Assembly: GCF_003024925.1 (NCBI RefSeq)
Contig: NZ_PUED01000002.1
Location: 1 to 49,798 of the forward strand
DNA: 49,798 nucleotides
Direction: 5' to 3'
Source of the DNA: Paramuribaculum intestinale
GTDB lineage: Bacteria; Bacteroidota; Bacteroidia; Bacteroidales; Muribaculaceae
Shown here: piece after piece, positions 17,197 to 26,190 of the stretch
Layout: every line of letters starts with the position of its first letter
Numbering within the stretch: the first letter of the stretch is position 1
Translations under genes and position numbers: made by a program
The notes under the pieces: generated by a model
Database searches by the model: none
What the model was told of the DNA's origin: nothing
Seen by the model: the letters and a program-made list of their open reading frames with translations, nothing else

Positions 17197-18113
17197 TGAA
17201 CGAAAAGATACCTTTGCGGGCACTCGCCGACAGAGTGGCTGAAACCACCGGACGCAGTTCGGCCGAAATGGAAACTCTGATCAAACGTCTGTTTGAACTC
17301 ATCGCCGAAGGACTCCACGAAGGACGAAAAGTGGAGGTGAAAGGCCTCGGCACATTCTCTCTGTCGGACAATCCGGCGGATCCGGTAGAGTTCAGCCCGG
17401 CGGATGCGTGGGCTGAAAGAATCAACGCCCCTTTCGCCATGTTTGAGCCTGAAGAACTTGCCGAAGAGGCAACTGAAAGCGACTTTAACGATATTCCGGC
17501 TGATACTTCAGCTTCCGTCACGACCGAACAAGACATAGAAGAGGAAACGCCCCTTCACGTATATGCGGCGACAGAGGAGGTCCTGACAGAAGAACCACTG
17601 CCAGAGGCAGTGACAGACACGGAGATTGCAACCGCTGAAACTGTCGCAGCCTGCGAGCAGCAGCCTGTGATGCATAAAGAGCCGACTGCCGCAGATGCGG
17701 CCGGAGTCGAGGAAGAGATCACAGTCCAGACAAAGATTATCGCCGAAACGGAGTCCGACAGCACACCAGGATTTATTGACGCCGACGAAACAGCCGAAAC
17801 GGACGAAACTGTCTCCAACGACAGCCTGCAACCCACATCTGAAGCGTATCCGGCCGAGATAGGGTTCCTGACCGACAACGCCGATACGACTGATAACGAG
17901 GATACTCATGAAGAATACATGGTGAGCACGGACGTTGACGACGCAGCTGCTGACAACGGATTCGGCAAAGGATTCATAGTCGGACTAATCGTCGGACTGG
18001 CCATAGGTGCTTTGGCGCTATGCTGCTATGTGATGTATTTCGTACACACCTCTGGTCAGCCTCAAACGATTGAGACCGAGCTAACTGAAAACTCTCCGGT
18101 CATTACCGAATGA
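17196..18113 (+). CDS. HU-domain protein with acidic linker and membrane anchor
   Basis: Residues 1-57 form the N-terminal part of an HU domain (LADRVAETTGRSSAEMETL, then EVKGLGTFSL). Residues about 85-252 are strongly acidic and low in complexity, so probably disordered. Residues 259-283 are a single membrane helix with glycines at 259, 263, 267 and 271, a GxxxG zipper that favours helix packing. About 22 residues follow. With no signal peptide, the likely topology places the HU domain in the cytoplasm. This would tether a DNA- or HU-binding module to the inner membrane. That role is an inference; HU fusions with membrane segments are known in Bacteroidetes but poorly described. Confidence 0.85.
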   Translation: MNEKIPLRALADRVAETTGRSSAEMETLIKRLFELIAEGLHEGRKVEVKGLGTFSLSDNPADPVEFSPADAWAERINAPFAMFEPEELAEEATESDFNDIPADTSASVTTEQDIEEETPLHVYAATEEVLTEEPLPEAVTDTEIATAETVAACEQQPVMHKEPTAADAAGVEEEITVQTKIIAETESDSTPGFIDADETAETDETVSNDSLQPTSEAYPAEIGFLTDNADTTDNEDTHEEYMVSTDVDDAAADNGFGKGFIVGLIVGLAIGALALCCYVMYFVHTSGQPQTIETELTENSPVITE

Positions 18114-18222
18114 CAGCCCGAACAACATCCAATATTTGTGAAATAATTAAAAGGTTTGTAAGAATAAACCTATAATAGCTAAATTTAACACACCGTTAGC
18201 CGCTCCCGGGTGTTATAATATA

Positions 18223-18230
18223 TAATTTTG
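18223..18230 (+). promoter_or_regulatory. Candidate -7 element of the Bat operon
   Basis: TAATTTTG matches the -7 consensus exactly, about 93 nt upstream of the moxR ATG, in the only sizeable gap (210 bp) before the operon. No good -33 box is at the expected distance. A weak hairpin (AACACACC paired with GGGTGTT, near 18188-18215) just upstream may end the HU transcript. Confidence 0.45.
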
Positions 18231-18323
18231 CGTAGGTCATTGTTGCTCACGTACAGTGGCCACGCAATCAGATTTTAGACTTCACATACGAACTAACCAC
18301 TTAACAAAGCCGCAAAACATCTT

Positions 18324-19319
18324 ATGAGCGAATCCGTTAACATCAGAGAGTTGAACGACCTCGTGGCGAGCAAGAACGATTTCGTACAGCTCATCACCAA
18401 AGGGATGGATCAGACAATCGTTGGGCAGAAGCATCTTGTTGACTCTCTGCTGATAGCATTGCTGGCCAATGGCCATGTGCTTCTTGAAGGCGTCCCCGGT
18501 CTGGCCAAGACACTCGCCATCAAGACACTTGCCCAGGTGATCGACGCCCGTTACAGCCGCATACAGTTCACTCCCGACCTTCTTCCTGCCGACGTCACCG
18601 GCACGATGATCTACAGTGTGCAGAAAGAGCAGTTCCAGATAAAGAAAGGCCCGATCTTCGCCAACTTCGTACTGGCCGACGAGATCAACCGTGCTCCGGC
18701 CAAGGTGCAGAGCGCCCTGCTCGAAGCCATGCAGGAGCGACAGGTGACCATAGGCGAACAGACATTCAAGCTCGACGAGCCGTTCCTGGTGATGGCCACA
18801 CAGAATCCTATCGAACAGGAAGGCACATATCCCCTGCCTGAAGCGCAGGTCGACCGTTTCCTTCTCAAGGTGATCATAGGTTATCCCAGCAAGGACGACG
18901 AACGCCAGATCATACGCCAGAACATCTCACCGCGCAAGATCGAAGTCAAACCACTTCTGCGTCCCGAAGAGATTCTCGACGCCCAGAAGATCGTAGAACA
19001 GATATATCTTGACGAAAAGATCGAACGCTATATTGTGGATATAGTGTTTGCCACACGTCGTCCGGAAGACTACAATCTGAAGGATCTCAGCGGCATCATT
19101 TCTTTCGGAGCATCTCCCCGCGCATCAATCGGCATGGCCAAAGCCGCCCGCTCCTACGCCTTCCTGCGTCAGAGAGGCTACGTGATACCCGAGGATGTCA
19201 GAGCAGTGTGTCACGACGTGATGCGCCACCGCATCGGGCTCAGCTATGAAGCCGAAGCCAACAATATCACTTCCGACGAGATCATATCGGAGATACTCGA
19301 CAAGGTCGAAGTGCCCTGA
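18324..19319 (+). CDS. moxR: MoxR-family AAA+ ATPase of the Bat operon
   Basis: MoxR ATPases act as chaperones for VWA-domain partners. The 331-residue protein has Walker A GVPGLAKT at 56-63, Walker B VLADEINRA near 116-124, the sensor region MATQNPIEQEGTYPLPEAQ and the DRF motif. It opens the operon and is followed after 45 nt by a DUF58 gene and later by two VWA genes, the standard arrangement for this family. Confidence 0.95.
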   Translation: MSESVNIRELNDLVASKNDFVQLITKGMDQTIVGQKHLVDSLLIALLANGHVLLEGVPGLAKTLAIKTLAQVIDARYSRIQFTPDLLPADVTGTMIYSVQKEQFQIKKGPIFANFVLADEINRAPAKVQSALLEAMQERQVTIGEQTFKLDEPFLVMATQNPIEQEGTYPLPEAQVDRFLLKVIIGYPSKDDERQIIRQNISPRKIEVKPLLRPEEILDAQKIVEQIYLDEKIERYIVDIVFATRRPEDYNLKDLSGIISFGASPRASIGMAKAARSYAFLRQRGYVIPEDVRAVCHDVMRHRIGLSYEAEANNITSDEIISEILDKVEVP

Positions 19320-19364
19320 CGCGAAGAAACTCCACACGACACTCACTATCCTACCGACTGATTG

Positions 19365-20243
19365 ATGGAAGCTACCGAGCTCATAAAAAAAGTCAGGAAG
19401 ATCGAGATCAAGACCCGCGGACTCTCCCAGAATATTTTTGCCGGAGAGTATCACACCGCATTCAAAGGTCGTGGAATGATCTTCTCTGAAGTGCGTGAAT
19501 ACCAGTATGGCGACGATGTGCGCGACATAGACTGGAACGTCACTGCGCGCCATAACCACCCGTATGTAAAAGTGTATGAGGAGGAACGCGAGCTGACAGT
19601 GATGCTTCTTGTCGATGTCAGCGGAAGCCGTCTGTTCGGAGCCTTAGGCGAGGAAAAGCGTGAGATGATAGCCGAAATCGCTGCCACGATCGCTTTCTCG
19701 GCCATACAGAACAACGATAAGATCGGTGTGTTATTCTTTTCCGACAAAATAGAGAAGTTTATCCCACCCAAAAAAGGCCGGAAACATATTCTCTTCATCA
19801 TCCGTGAACTGCTCGACTTCTCTCCTGAGAGCAAAGGCACAGATATAGGAGGAGCCTTGCGATATCTTACCGATGCTCTTAAAAAGCGCACCACCGCTTT
19901 TGTCATCTCCGACTTTATAGATGATGCCGAATCCTACCGTACATCACTGTCGGTAGCCGCCAACAAGCACGATCTGATAAGCATACAGGTTTTCGACAAA
20001 CGTGACACCCAGATTCCTGATATAGGACTGATTCGTGTGAAAGATCTCGAAACCGGAGGCGAACGATGGCTCGACACTTCGTCGAAGCGCACACGGCAGG
20101 CATTGAGCAAATGGTGGTATGACCGCCAACAGAAAATGACTGAAACGATGCGTCACAGCGGAGTCGACATAGCCTCGATTGCCACCGATGAGGATTACGT
20201 GCGCGCATTAATGGCTCTTTTCCAACGGCGTGGCGTAAGATGA
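19365..20243 (+). CDS. DUF58 (VWA-like) protein of the Bat operon
   Basis: The 292-residue protein shows the DUF58 signature YQYGDDVRDIDWNVTAR (48-62) followed by LVDVSGS (82-88), a metal-ion-dependent adhesion-like site. These proteins usually work with a MoxR ATPase. The ATG at 19365 is preferred; a TTG one codon earlier is also open. No membrane segment is present, so it is probably cytoplasmic or peripheral. Confidence 0.92.
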   Translation: MEATELIKKVRKIEIKTRGLSQNIFAGEYHTAFKGRGMIFSEVREYQYGDDVRDIDWNVTARHNHPYVKVYEEERELTVMLLVDVSGSRLFGALGEEKREMIAEIAATIAFSAIQNNDKIGVLFFSDKIEKFIPPKKGRKHILFIIRELLDFSPESKGTDIGGALRYLTDALKKRTTAFVISDFIDDAESYRTSLSVAANKHDLISIQVFDKRDTQIPDIGLIRVKDLETGGERWLDTSSKRTRQALSKWWYDRQQKMTETMRHSGVDIASIATDEDYVRALMALFQRRGVR

Positions 20244-20355
20244 CAGCGCGCAGTGCGGCAACCGCTGCATGATGCGTCAGGAATCATCACCACAAGCATC
20301 CGGACGACAGATCACACTCCACACCCACCAACATTACATTCCCAACCATAAAGAC

Positions 20356-21333
20356 ATGAATCTTTCGGCAAGACAACCACTGATACTCCTAACCGCAATA
20401 CTGCTTGCAGCCATAGGGGCAGGAGGCGCGGCAACCGCACAGGTCAAAGTAAGGGTAGCACTCGACTCGGCCTATATAGAGATGGGGCGCACCACGCCTC
20501 TTCATGTGGAAGTGACCGGAAAAATCGACGAAACGGGAGGTATCATGCTCCCCGACACTCTCTGGCGTGAAGTGGAGGTGGCCAAAGTGGGTGAACCGCT
20601 TGTGACCGATCTCGGCAACGGCAACAAAGAGCTGCGTCAGGAGGTGATACTCCAGGCTTTTGATTCGGGACTGTACACTCTGCCTCCGGTATTGTTCGTG
20701 CAGGACGGGCAAGTGACCGAAAGCAACCGCCCCGCCCTGAAAGTGATGCCGGTGGCCATTGATTCGCTATCCACGATCCATGACTATTACGACGCCCAGA
20801 ATCCGCCTCGCCATTTCTTTGACTTCCTCCCCGACTGGATGACCGACTATGGCCTGTGGATTTTGCTCGCACTGCTCGTCATCGGTGCTGCCCTGTATAT
20901 CTATTTCAAATGGATAAAGCAGGGACGGCTGCCGCTCGTACCTGCGAAAAAACCTGTCCCGCCCTACGAACTCGCCATGCAGCGTCTTGAAACTCTGCGC
21001 GCAGAGAATCTATGCGACAAGGGTCAGGAGAAGGAATACTATACACGACTCACCGACATACTTCGCAGCTATCTCGACACCCGTTTCGGCATCAACGCAA
21101 TGGAGATGACTTCATCGCAGATAGTCAAGTCATTGCGCAATAATGAGGAGACGCGAATGCCTGAAAAATACATGAGCCGTGTGCTTGAGATAGCCGACTT
21201 CGTAAAGTTTGCCAAGGCACGGCCGCTCCCCGAGGACAACGCCGCATCATTCCGTTCGGCCCTGCAGTTTGTAGAGGACACAAAACCCCTGCCGACCGAC
21301 ACCGAGAAAGATACAGCCGAAGACATCAAATAA
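20356..21333 (+). CDS. Bat-operon membrane protein with BatD-like C-terminal region
   Basis: From the ATG at 20356 the protein has 325 residues. A signal peptide or first membrane helix covers residues 1-28. A beta-rich periplasmic region follows, then a membrane helix at 165-186 (YGLWILLALLVIGAALYIYF). The cytoplasmic tail is helical (YELAMQRLETLRAEN, YYTRLTDILRSYLDTRFG, MTSSQIVKSL), similar in pattern to the tail of BatD and to DUF4381 proteins. It lies 112 nt after the DUF58 gene and 22 nt before batA. An upstream ATG would add 29 residues ahead of the signal and was rejected. Probably a structural partner of BatA/BatB. Confidence 0.85.
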   Translation: MNLSARQPLILLTAILLAAIGAGGAATAQVKVRVALDSAYIEMGRTTPLHVEVTGKIDETGGIMLPDTLWREVEVAKVGEPLVTDLGNGNKELRQEVILQAFDSGLYTLPPVLFVQDGQVTESNRPALKVMPVAIDSLSTIHDYYDAQNPPRHFFDFLPDWMTDYGLWILLALLVIGAALYIYFKWIKQGRLPLVPAKKPVPPYELAMQRLETLRAENLCDKGQEKEYYTRLTDILRSYLDTRFGINAMEMTSSQIVKSLRNNEETRMPEKYMSRVLEIADFVKFAKARPLPEDNAASFRSALQFVEDTKPLPTDTEKDTAEDIK

Positions 21334-21355
21334 TCTAACACGACTTTCTGATCAA

Positions 21356-22342
21356 ATGCAATTCGCACATCCTACATATCTATGGTTTCTGCTGTTGCTC
21401 ATACCGTATCTGGCATGGTATATACTCAACCGCAACCGCAAGCACGCCACCATGTCGGTGTCGATCATAGCGCCTTATGCAAAAAACGGACGTCCGCTGC
21501 GCGCATGGCTTCTCCACGGCCTGTTCGTCATGCGGGCACTGTGTCTGGCAGCATTGATCGTCATCCTTGCACGTCCGCAGGCATACGACCGCTGGAGCAC
21601 CTCCAACACTCAGGGCACAGATATAGTCATAGCGCTCGACATATCAACGAGTATGCTTGCGCGCGACTTCAAGCCCGACCGTTTTGAAGCAGCCAAGAAA
21701 GTGGCCTCGCAGTTTGTCAGCGGACGTGAAAGCGACAATATCGGAGTAGTGATCTTCGCCGGGGAGAGTTTCACTGCCGTGCCCATGACCACCGACAAGG
21801 CTCTTCTTGTCAACTACATCAACGACATCAAAATGGGAATGCTTCAGGACGCCACGGCAATCGGTGACGGTCTGGCCACTTCCATCAACCGTATAAAAGA
21901 CGGAAAAGCCAAGTCGAAAAGCATCATACTGCTCACCGACGGATCGAACAATACAGGCAATGTAGCTCCGGTCACGGCTGCCGAGATCGCCAAGAAATAC
22001 GGAATCAAGGTGTACACTATCGGCATCGGACGCAACGGCATGGCGCCGTTCCCTCAGGAGAATGCGTTCGGACGCATCGAGTATGTGAACCTTCCCGTAG
22101 TCATTGACGAAGCCACTCTCCGCGACATAGCCTCCATAACCGGCGGCAAATATTTCCGTGCCACCGACAACAATGTCCTAAAGCAGGTGTTTGACGAGAT
22201 TGACGCTCTTGAAAAGACAGTGCTTGACGTGCGCAATTTCAGTCACACTGAGGAAAACTACATGATGTGGGCCTGGATCGCATTCGCACTGCTGGCACTT
22301 GAGCTGCTGCTTCGATTCACCGTGCTCCGCACTATCCCGTAA
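21356..22342 (+). CDS. batA: BatA, von Willebrand factor A membrane protein
   Basis: BatA is one of two VWA proteins of the Bacteroides aerotolerance complex. The 328-residue protein has membrane helices at about 9-24 and 54-73, a VWA domain with the metal site DISTS (95-99), LLTDGSNNTG later in the domain and a C-terminal helix at about 303-323. The VWA domain between the second and third helices is expected in the periplasm. Spacing to batB is 30 nt. Confidence 0.94.
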   Translation: MQFAHPTYLWFLLLLIPYLAWYILNRNRKHATMSVSIIAPYAKNGRPLRAWLLHGLFVMRALCLAALIVILARPQAYDRWSTSNTQGTDIVIALDISTSMLARDFKPDRFEAAKKVASQFVSGRESDNIGVVIFAGESFTAVPMTTDKALLVNYINDIKMGMLQDATAIGDGLATSINRIKDGKAKSKSIILLTDGSNNTGNVAPVTAAEIAKKYGIKVYTIGIGRNGMAPFPQENAFGRIEYVNLPVVIDEATLRDIASITGGKYFRATDNNVLKQVFDEIDALEKTVLDVRNFSHTEENYMMWAWIAFALLALELLLRFTVLRTIP

Positions 22343-22372
22343 AGTCATAACACACTACACGCGTAAAACAAT

Positions 22373-23455
22373 ATGTTGAGCTTCGCATATCCTCAATTGC
22401 TATATCTGCTGCTGGCCATTCCAGTGATAGCAGCATTATATTTCCAGAGCCGTCTGAGTCGGCGCCGTCGGTTGCGCCGTTTCGGCCAGCTCAAGGTGGT
22501 CAGGGCAATGATGCCCGACTCATCGCGCTACATGGGCTGGATCAAGCTTACAATCGAATGCCTTGCTCTGGCATTCATCATCATAGCATTGGCGCGGCCT
22601 TATACTACCGGTGGCGACACTGCTTCACAAAAAGAGGAGGAAACGGTGTCGAGAGGTATTGAGGTGATGATATGCGTCGACGTGTCGAATTCGATGCTGG
22701 CGTCATCGACCGATGATCCCCGGGGTGTCAGCCGTCTGCAGCGCGCCAAATTCATTCTGGAGAAGCTCATCGACAAGATGCACGATGACAAGGTAGGTCT
22801 GATAGTTTTTGCCGGAGATGCCTATACACAGCTCCCGATCACATCCGACTATATTTCGGCCAAAATGTTTCTCAACGGCATCAATACCGATATGGTGCCC
22901 ACTCAAGGCACCGCTATAGGAGCTGCCATAGATATGGCCATCAATTCATTCACCCCCGACAGTGACTTCCGCAAGGCCATAATCGTGATCACTGACGGCG
23001 AAAATTTCGAAGACAATGCTGTGGAGGAAGCCCGACGCGCAGCCTCGGCAGGGATTCAGGTCGACGTGATCGGCATAGGAGGCGGCAAAGGCTCACCCAT
23101 ACCCATGAGCGGAGGCGAATATCTCAAAGACCAGCAAGGTCAGGTGGTGATGACCGCCCTCAACGAGTCTATGGCCAAAGAGATAGCTCAGGCGGGCGAC
23201 GGCGTGTATCTCTCGGGAGGATCTTCGTCGGTAGTGGGTGATCTTGACAGCCATCTTGACAAGCTTGGCAAGACGGAGTTCAAGCGTCGCACAGCCGCAT
23301 CGGCCGCCAACGAACTGTTCCCCATAGCCGCGATACTGGCCATAATGATGCTTGTGATCGACGGACTGCTCCCCTACTGCAAGATATCGTGGCTCCGCGA
23401 CATCAACTTCTTCACAAAACAAACCTCAGGAAAGAAAGATGAAAACGGCAAATAA
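22373..23455 (+). CDS. batB: BatB, von Willebrand factor A membrane protein
   Basis: A paralogue of BatA with 360 residues. Membrane helices cover about 8-24 and 57-75. The VWA domain has DVSNS (103-107) and the later VITDGENFED. A C-terminal helix (about 310-330, LFPIAAILAIMMLVIDGLLP) ends the membrane part. The final 17 nt overlap the start of batC in another frame, so translation is coupled. Confidence 0.94.
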   Translation: MLSFAYPQLLYLLLAIPVIAALYFQSRLSRRRRLRRFGQLKVVRAMMPDSSRYMGWIKLTIECLALAFIIIALARPYTTGGDTASQKEEETVSRGIEVMICVDVSNSMLASSTDDPRGVSRLQRAKFILEKLIDKMHDDKVGLIVFAGDAYTQLPITSDYISAKMFLNGINTDMVPTQGTAIGAAIDMAINSFTPDSDFRKAIIVITDGENFEDNAVEEARRAASAGIQVDVIGIGGGKGSPIPMSGGEYLKDQQGQVVMTALNESMAKEIAQAGDGVYLSGGSSSVVGDLDSHLDKLGKTEFKRRTAASAANELFPIAAILAIMMLVIDGLLPYCKISWLRDINFFTKQTSGKKDENGK

Positions 23456-24266
23456 GACTTTGGCTATGATATTGGTGGCTGCGGCCGGAATGCTTGGCAT
23501 TACCGCCCGTGCATCCGACAGTGACCAAGAGATCCTTCCCACCACCAAACAGGAACGCAATCTCATAAGGGAAGGCAACAGTCTTTACCGTCAGAAGCGT
23601 TTTGCCGAAGCTGAAGTGAAATACCGGAAAGCTTTGGAGGAGGTGCCACAGTCGGAAACTGCCCTCTTCAATCTTGCCGCGTCACTGATACGCCAAAGCG
23701 GATCGGCCGATCCCAACAGCGGAAACAATCCCATCAAGGATGCCTCGGAAATCCTGCGGCAGCTCGGCAAAGACGGATTCGACACCAATCTGTCGGGCAA
23801 GGCATTCTACAATCTCGGCAACATAGCGTTCAACAACAATGATTTTGCAGGCGCAGTGGATATGTACAAACACTCGCTTCGCAAGAATCCTGACGACGAC
23901 AAGGCGCGCCAGAATCTGCGCATAGCCCAGAAAAAGCTTGAACAACAGCAGCAGGACCAGCAGAATAATCAGGATAAACAGAATCAGGACCAGCAGCAGA
24001 ATCAGGACCAGCAGCAACAGCAGCAAGATAAACAGAATCAGGATCAGCAAAACCAGGATCAGCAGCAGAACCAGGATCAGCAACAGCAGCAGGACAAAAA
24101 AGATCAGCAGAAAAAGCAACAGCAGCAACAGCAAATGAGCAATTCCAACGCCGACAAGATATTGAAGGCGATGGAAAACGAAGAGGCTACCACACGCAAA
24201 CGTGTCGAGGCCGAAAAGAAAAAAGCTGCCGCCGCACGAAAGAAGCAGGTCACCAATCCATGGTAA
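23439..24266 (+). CDS. batC: BatC, TPR protein with long Gln-rich tract
   Basis: The 275-residue protein has a signal peptide (about 1-25), two to three TPR repeats (EGNSLYRQKRFAEAEVKYRK from residue 45, AFYNLGNIAFNNNDFAGAVD from 122) and then a tract of Gln, Asn, Asp and Lys at 169-232. A basic helical tail ends the protein. TPR repeats mediate protein contacts in the Bat complex. The Gln tract is built of repeated QNQDQQ units and is likely to vary in length between strains. Confidence 0.93.
   Translation: MKTANKTLAMILVAAAGMLGITARASDSDQEILPTTKQERNLIREGNSLYRQKRFAEAEVKYRKALEEVPQSETALFNLAASLIRQSGSADPNSGNNPIKDASEILRQLGKDGFDTNLSGKAFYNLGNIAFNNNDFAGAVDMYKHSLRKNPDDDKARQNLRIAQKKLEQQQQDQQNNQDKQNQDQQQNQDQQQQQQDKQNQDQQNQDQQQNQDQQQQQDKKDQQKKQQQQQQMSNSNADKILKAMENEEATTRKRVEAEKKKAAAARKKQVTNPW
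23943..24134. repeat. Degenerate CAG/CAA/GAC-rich tandem repeat in batC
   Basis: This 192-bp stretch consists almost only of CAG, CAA, AAT/AAC, GAT/GAC and AAA/AAG codons arranged as repeated CAGAATCAGGACCAGCAG-like units. It encodes the Gln-rich tract of BatC. The complementary strand shows a poly-Leu open frame that is only a shadow of the repeat. Confidence 0.9.
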
Positions 24267-24357
24267 TCATTGTCGCGCGGAATCTGTTCCTGACACTTAC
24301 AGCCGGAGAACATTTCGGCCGACAACATAATAAGACTTACACGACTTATCACGAAGC

Positions 24358-26190
24358 ATGATGAAAAAGTTTCTGACATTCATAGCGCTGACGATCATCG
24401 CATCGGCCGGACTGCGAGCCGAGGTAGCGTTCAAGGTCAAAGCCCCCGAACGCGTTATGGTCGGCGAACAGTTCTATATCACCTACTCGGTTGTCGACGG
24501 CAATCCGAGCCTGCGCTCGCTGCGTGTCCCGGAGATCCCCGGATGCAAACTGCTCTATGGACCGTCGGAGAGCAGAAGCCAGAGCTATGAGATGATCAAC
24601 GGCCGCACACGCTCCAATTCAAGAGTCGACTACACCTATGTGTACCGCGCTGAAAAGGAGGGTGCTGTCACTATCGGCGAGGCCTCCGTAGAGGCCGACG
24701 GACGACAGTTGTCGACCTCGCGACGCAAGCTCACCATCGTGGCCAACTCACAGTCGTCCTCCTCCGGACAAGGAAATGCCGGAAACGGCACTCCGGCCGT
24801 AAACATCGACGATATCTCCACCCAAAGCTCCGACCGTACCGTACAGTCCGATGACGTGTTTGTCCGGATCATTCTCAACAAGAGCACAGCCTACGAACAG
24901 GAGGCAATCGAGTGTACGATCAAGCTCTATACCAAATATTCCATCTCATCGTTCATGCCCACGAAGCAACCGAGCTTTGACGGTTTTCTCATAGAAGAGG
25001 TTCCGATACAGGCTCAGCTCAACGAGGTGGAAAACTATCGCGGCCAGAATTATATGACCGCACTTCTCAAACGCTGCATCATATTTCCGCAGAAATCCGG
25101 ACGCCTGACCATCAACTCGGGCAATTACGACATCAGCGTGGTGCAATACGACAATGTCAACATGGGTTTTTTCAACGTGCGCACGCCACAGGAGCGCGAC
25201 ATCAAAGTCAGCTCCAACTCCGCATCGATAGAGATCAAGTCTCTTCCATCGCCGCAGCCCGAAGGATTCAGCGGAGCGGTAGGAACATTCACCATCGACA
25301 GCCGTCTGGTGGGCAACAGCTTCCGCACCAATGATCCGGCCACGCTGATATATACTGTCACCGGCACCGGCAATATCAAATATGTAAAAGAGCCTGAGAT
25401 CGACTTCCCGTCGGAATTCGAACTGTACAATCCTCACACCGATTACGACACACGTGTCAACGGCAGCAACGTCAGCGGCACAATGACCGTGGAATACACA
25501 TTTGTGCCACAGGCCACCGGTCAGTTCAAGATCGGCAGCGACAGATTTGTGTATTTCAACCCGTCAAACGGCCAGTATGTCACACTGTCAACTCCGGTCT
25601 ATGACATCAAGGTCGCTCAGGGCACATCTGCGGCAGCATCGGCCGAACAGAAGGATATCGAAAGCAAAAACACCGACATACTCCATATCAAGACCGGCGA
25701 CAAGCATCCTGCCATGCATCGCAATTACGTGATCGGCACATGGTGGTATTGGGCGCTGATGGTGCTGATGGTAGCCGGTGTGGCCGGCGCGGCACTGGCA
25801 AGAGGCAAACGCGCACGCATGGCGTCGGACGAAAAGGGCACCCGCCTGATCAAGGCCAACAAGGTGGCACGCCGACGGCTTAAGCTTGCCAAACACCTTT
25901 CGGAAACCGGTCAGGACGAGAAATTCCATGAAGAGATCCTAAAAGCGATCTGGGGATATCTCAGCGACAAGCTCGGCATACCCGCCTCACAGCTCACCCG
26001 CGAAAACATCATGACCGTGCTCGCTGACGCCGGCGCGCCCGAAGAGGTCAGAGCCAATCTCGGCGAGGTGCTCGACGACTGCGAAATGGCACGCTACTCT
26101 CCGGCCGACACACGTCCGTCGACATCCGACATCTACCGTAAAGCCTCACAGGCCATCAACAGTATGGAAAATATCAAGTTCAGAAAATGA
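24358..26190 (+). CDS. batD: BatD, oxygen-tolerance envelope protein
   Basis: The 610-residue protein has a signal peptide (about 1-21), a long periplasmic beta-sandwich region with the BatD opening VAFKVKAPERVMVGEQFYI, one membrane helix at about 461-483 and a helical cytoplasmic tail ending in DIYRKASQAINSMENIKF. This matches the BatD family in order and length. Two ATG codons in tandem open the frame; either may be used. It overlaps batE by four bases (ATGA). Confidence 0.93.
   Translation: MMKKFLTFIALTIIASAGLRAEVAFKVKAPERVMVGEQFYITYSVVDGNPSLRSLRVPEIPGCKLLYGPSESRSQSYEMINGRTRSNSRVDYTYVYRAEKEGAVTIGEASVEADGRQLSTSRRKLTIVANSQSSSSGQGNAGNGTPAVNIDDISTQSSDRTVQSDDVFVRIILNKSTAYEQEAIECTIKLYTKYSISSFMPTKQPSFDGFLIEEVPIQAQLNEVENYRGQNYMTALLKRCIIFPQKSGRLTINSGNYDISVVQYDNVNMGFFNVRTPQERDIKVSSNSASIEIKSLPSPQPEGFSGAVGTFTIDSRLVGNSFRTNDPATLIYTVTGTGNIKYVKEPEIDFPSEFELYNPHTDYDTRVNGSNVSGTMTVEYTFVPQATGQFKIGSDRFVYFNPSNGQYVTLSTPVYDIKVAQGTSAAASAEQKDIESKNTDILHIKTGDKHPAMHRNYVIGTWWYWALMVLMVAGVAGAALARGKRARMASDEKGTRLIKANKVARRRLKLAKHLSETGQDEKFHEEILKAIWGYLSDKLGIPASQLTRENIMTVLADAGAPEEVRANLGEVLDDCEMARYSPADTRPSTSDIYRKASQAINSMENIKFRK

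Noticed and set aside
23682-24134. Poly-leucine open frame opposite batC
   Set aside because: It is the complement of the Gln-rich repeat tract; the leucine run is a by-product.
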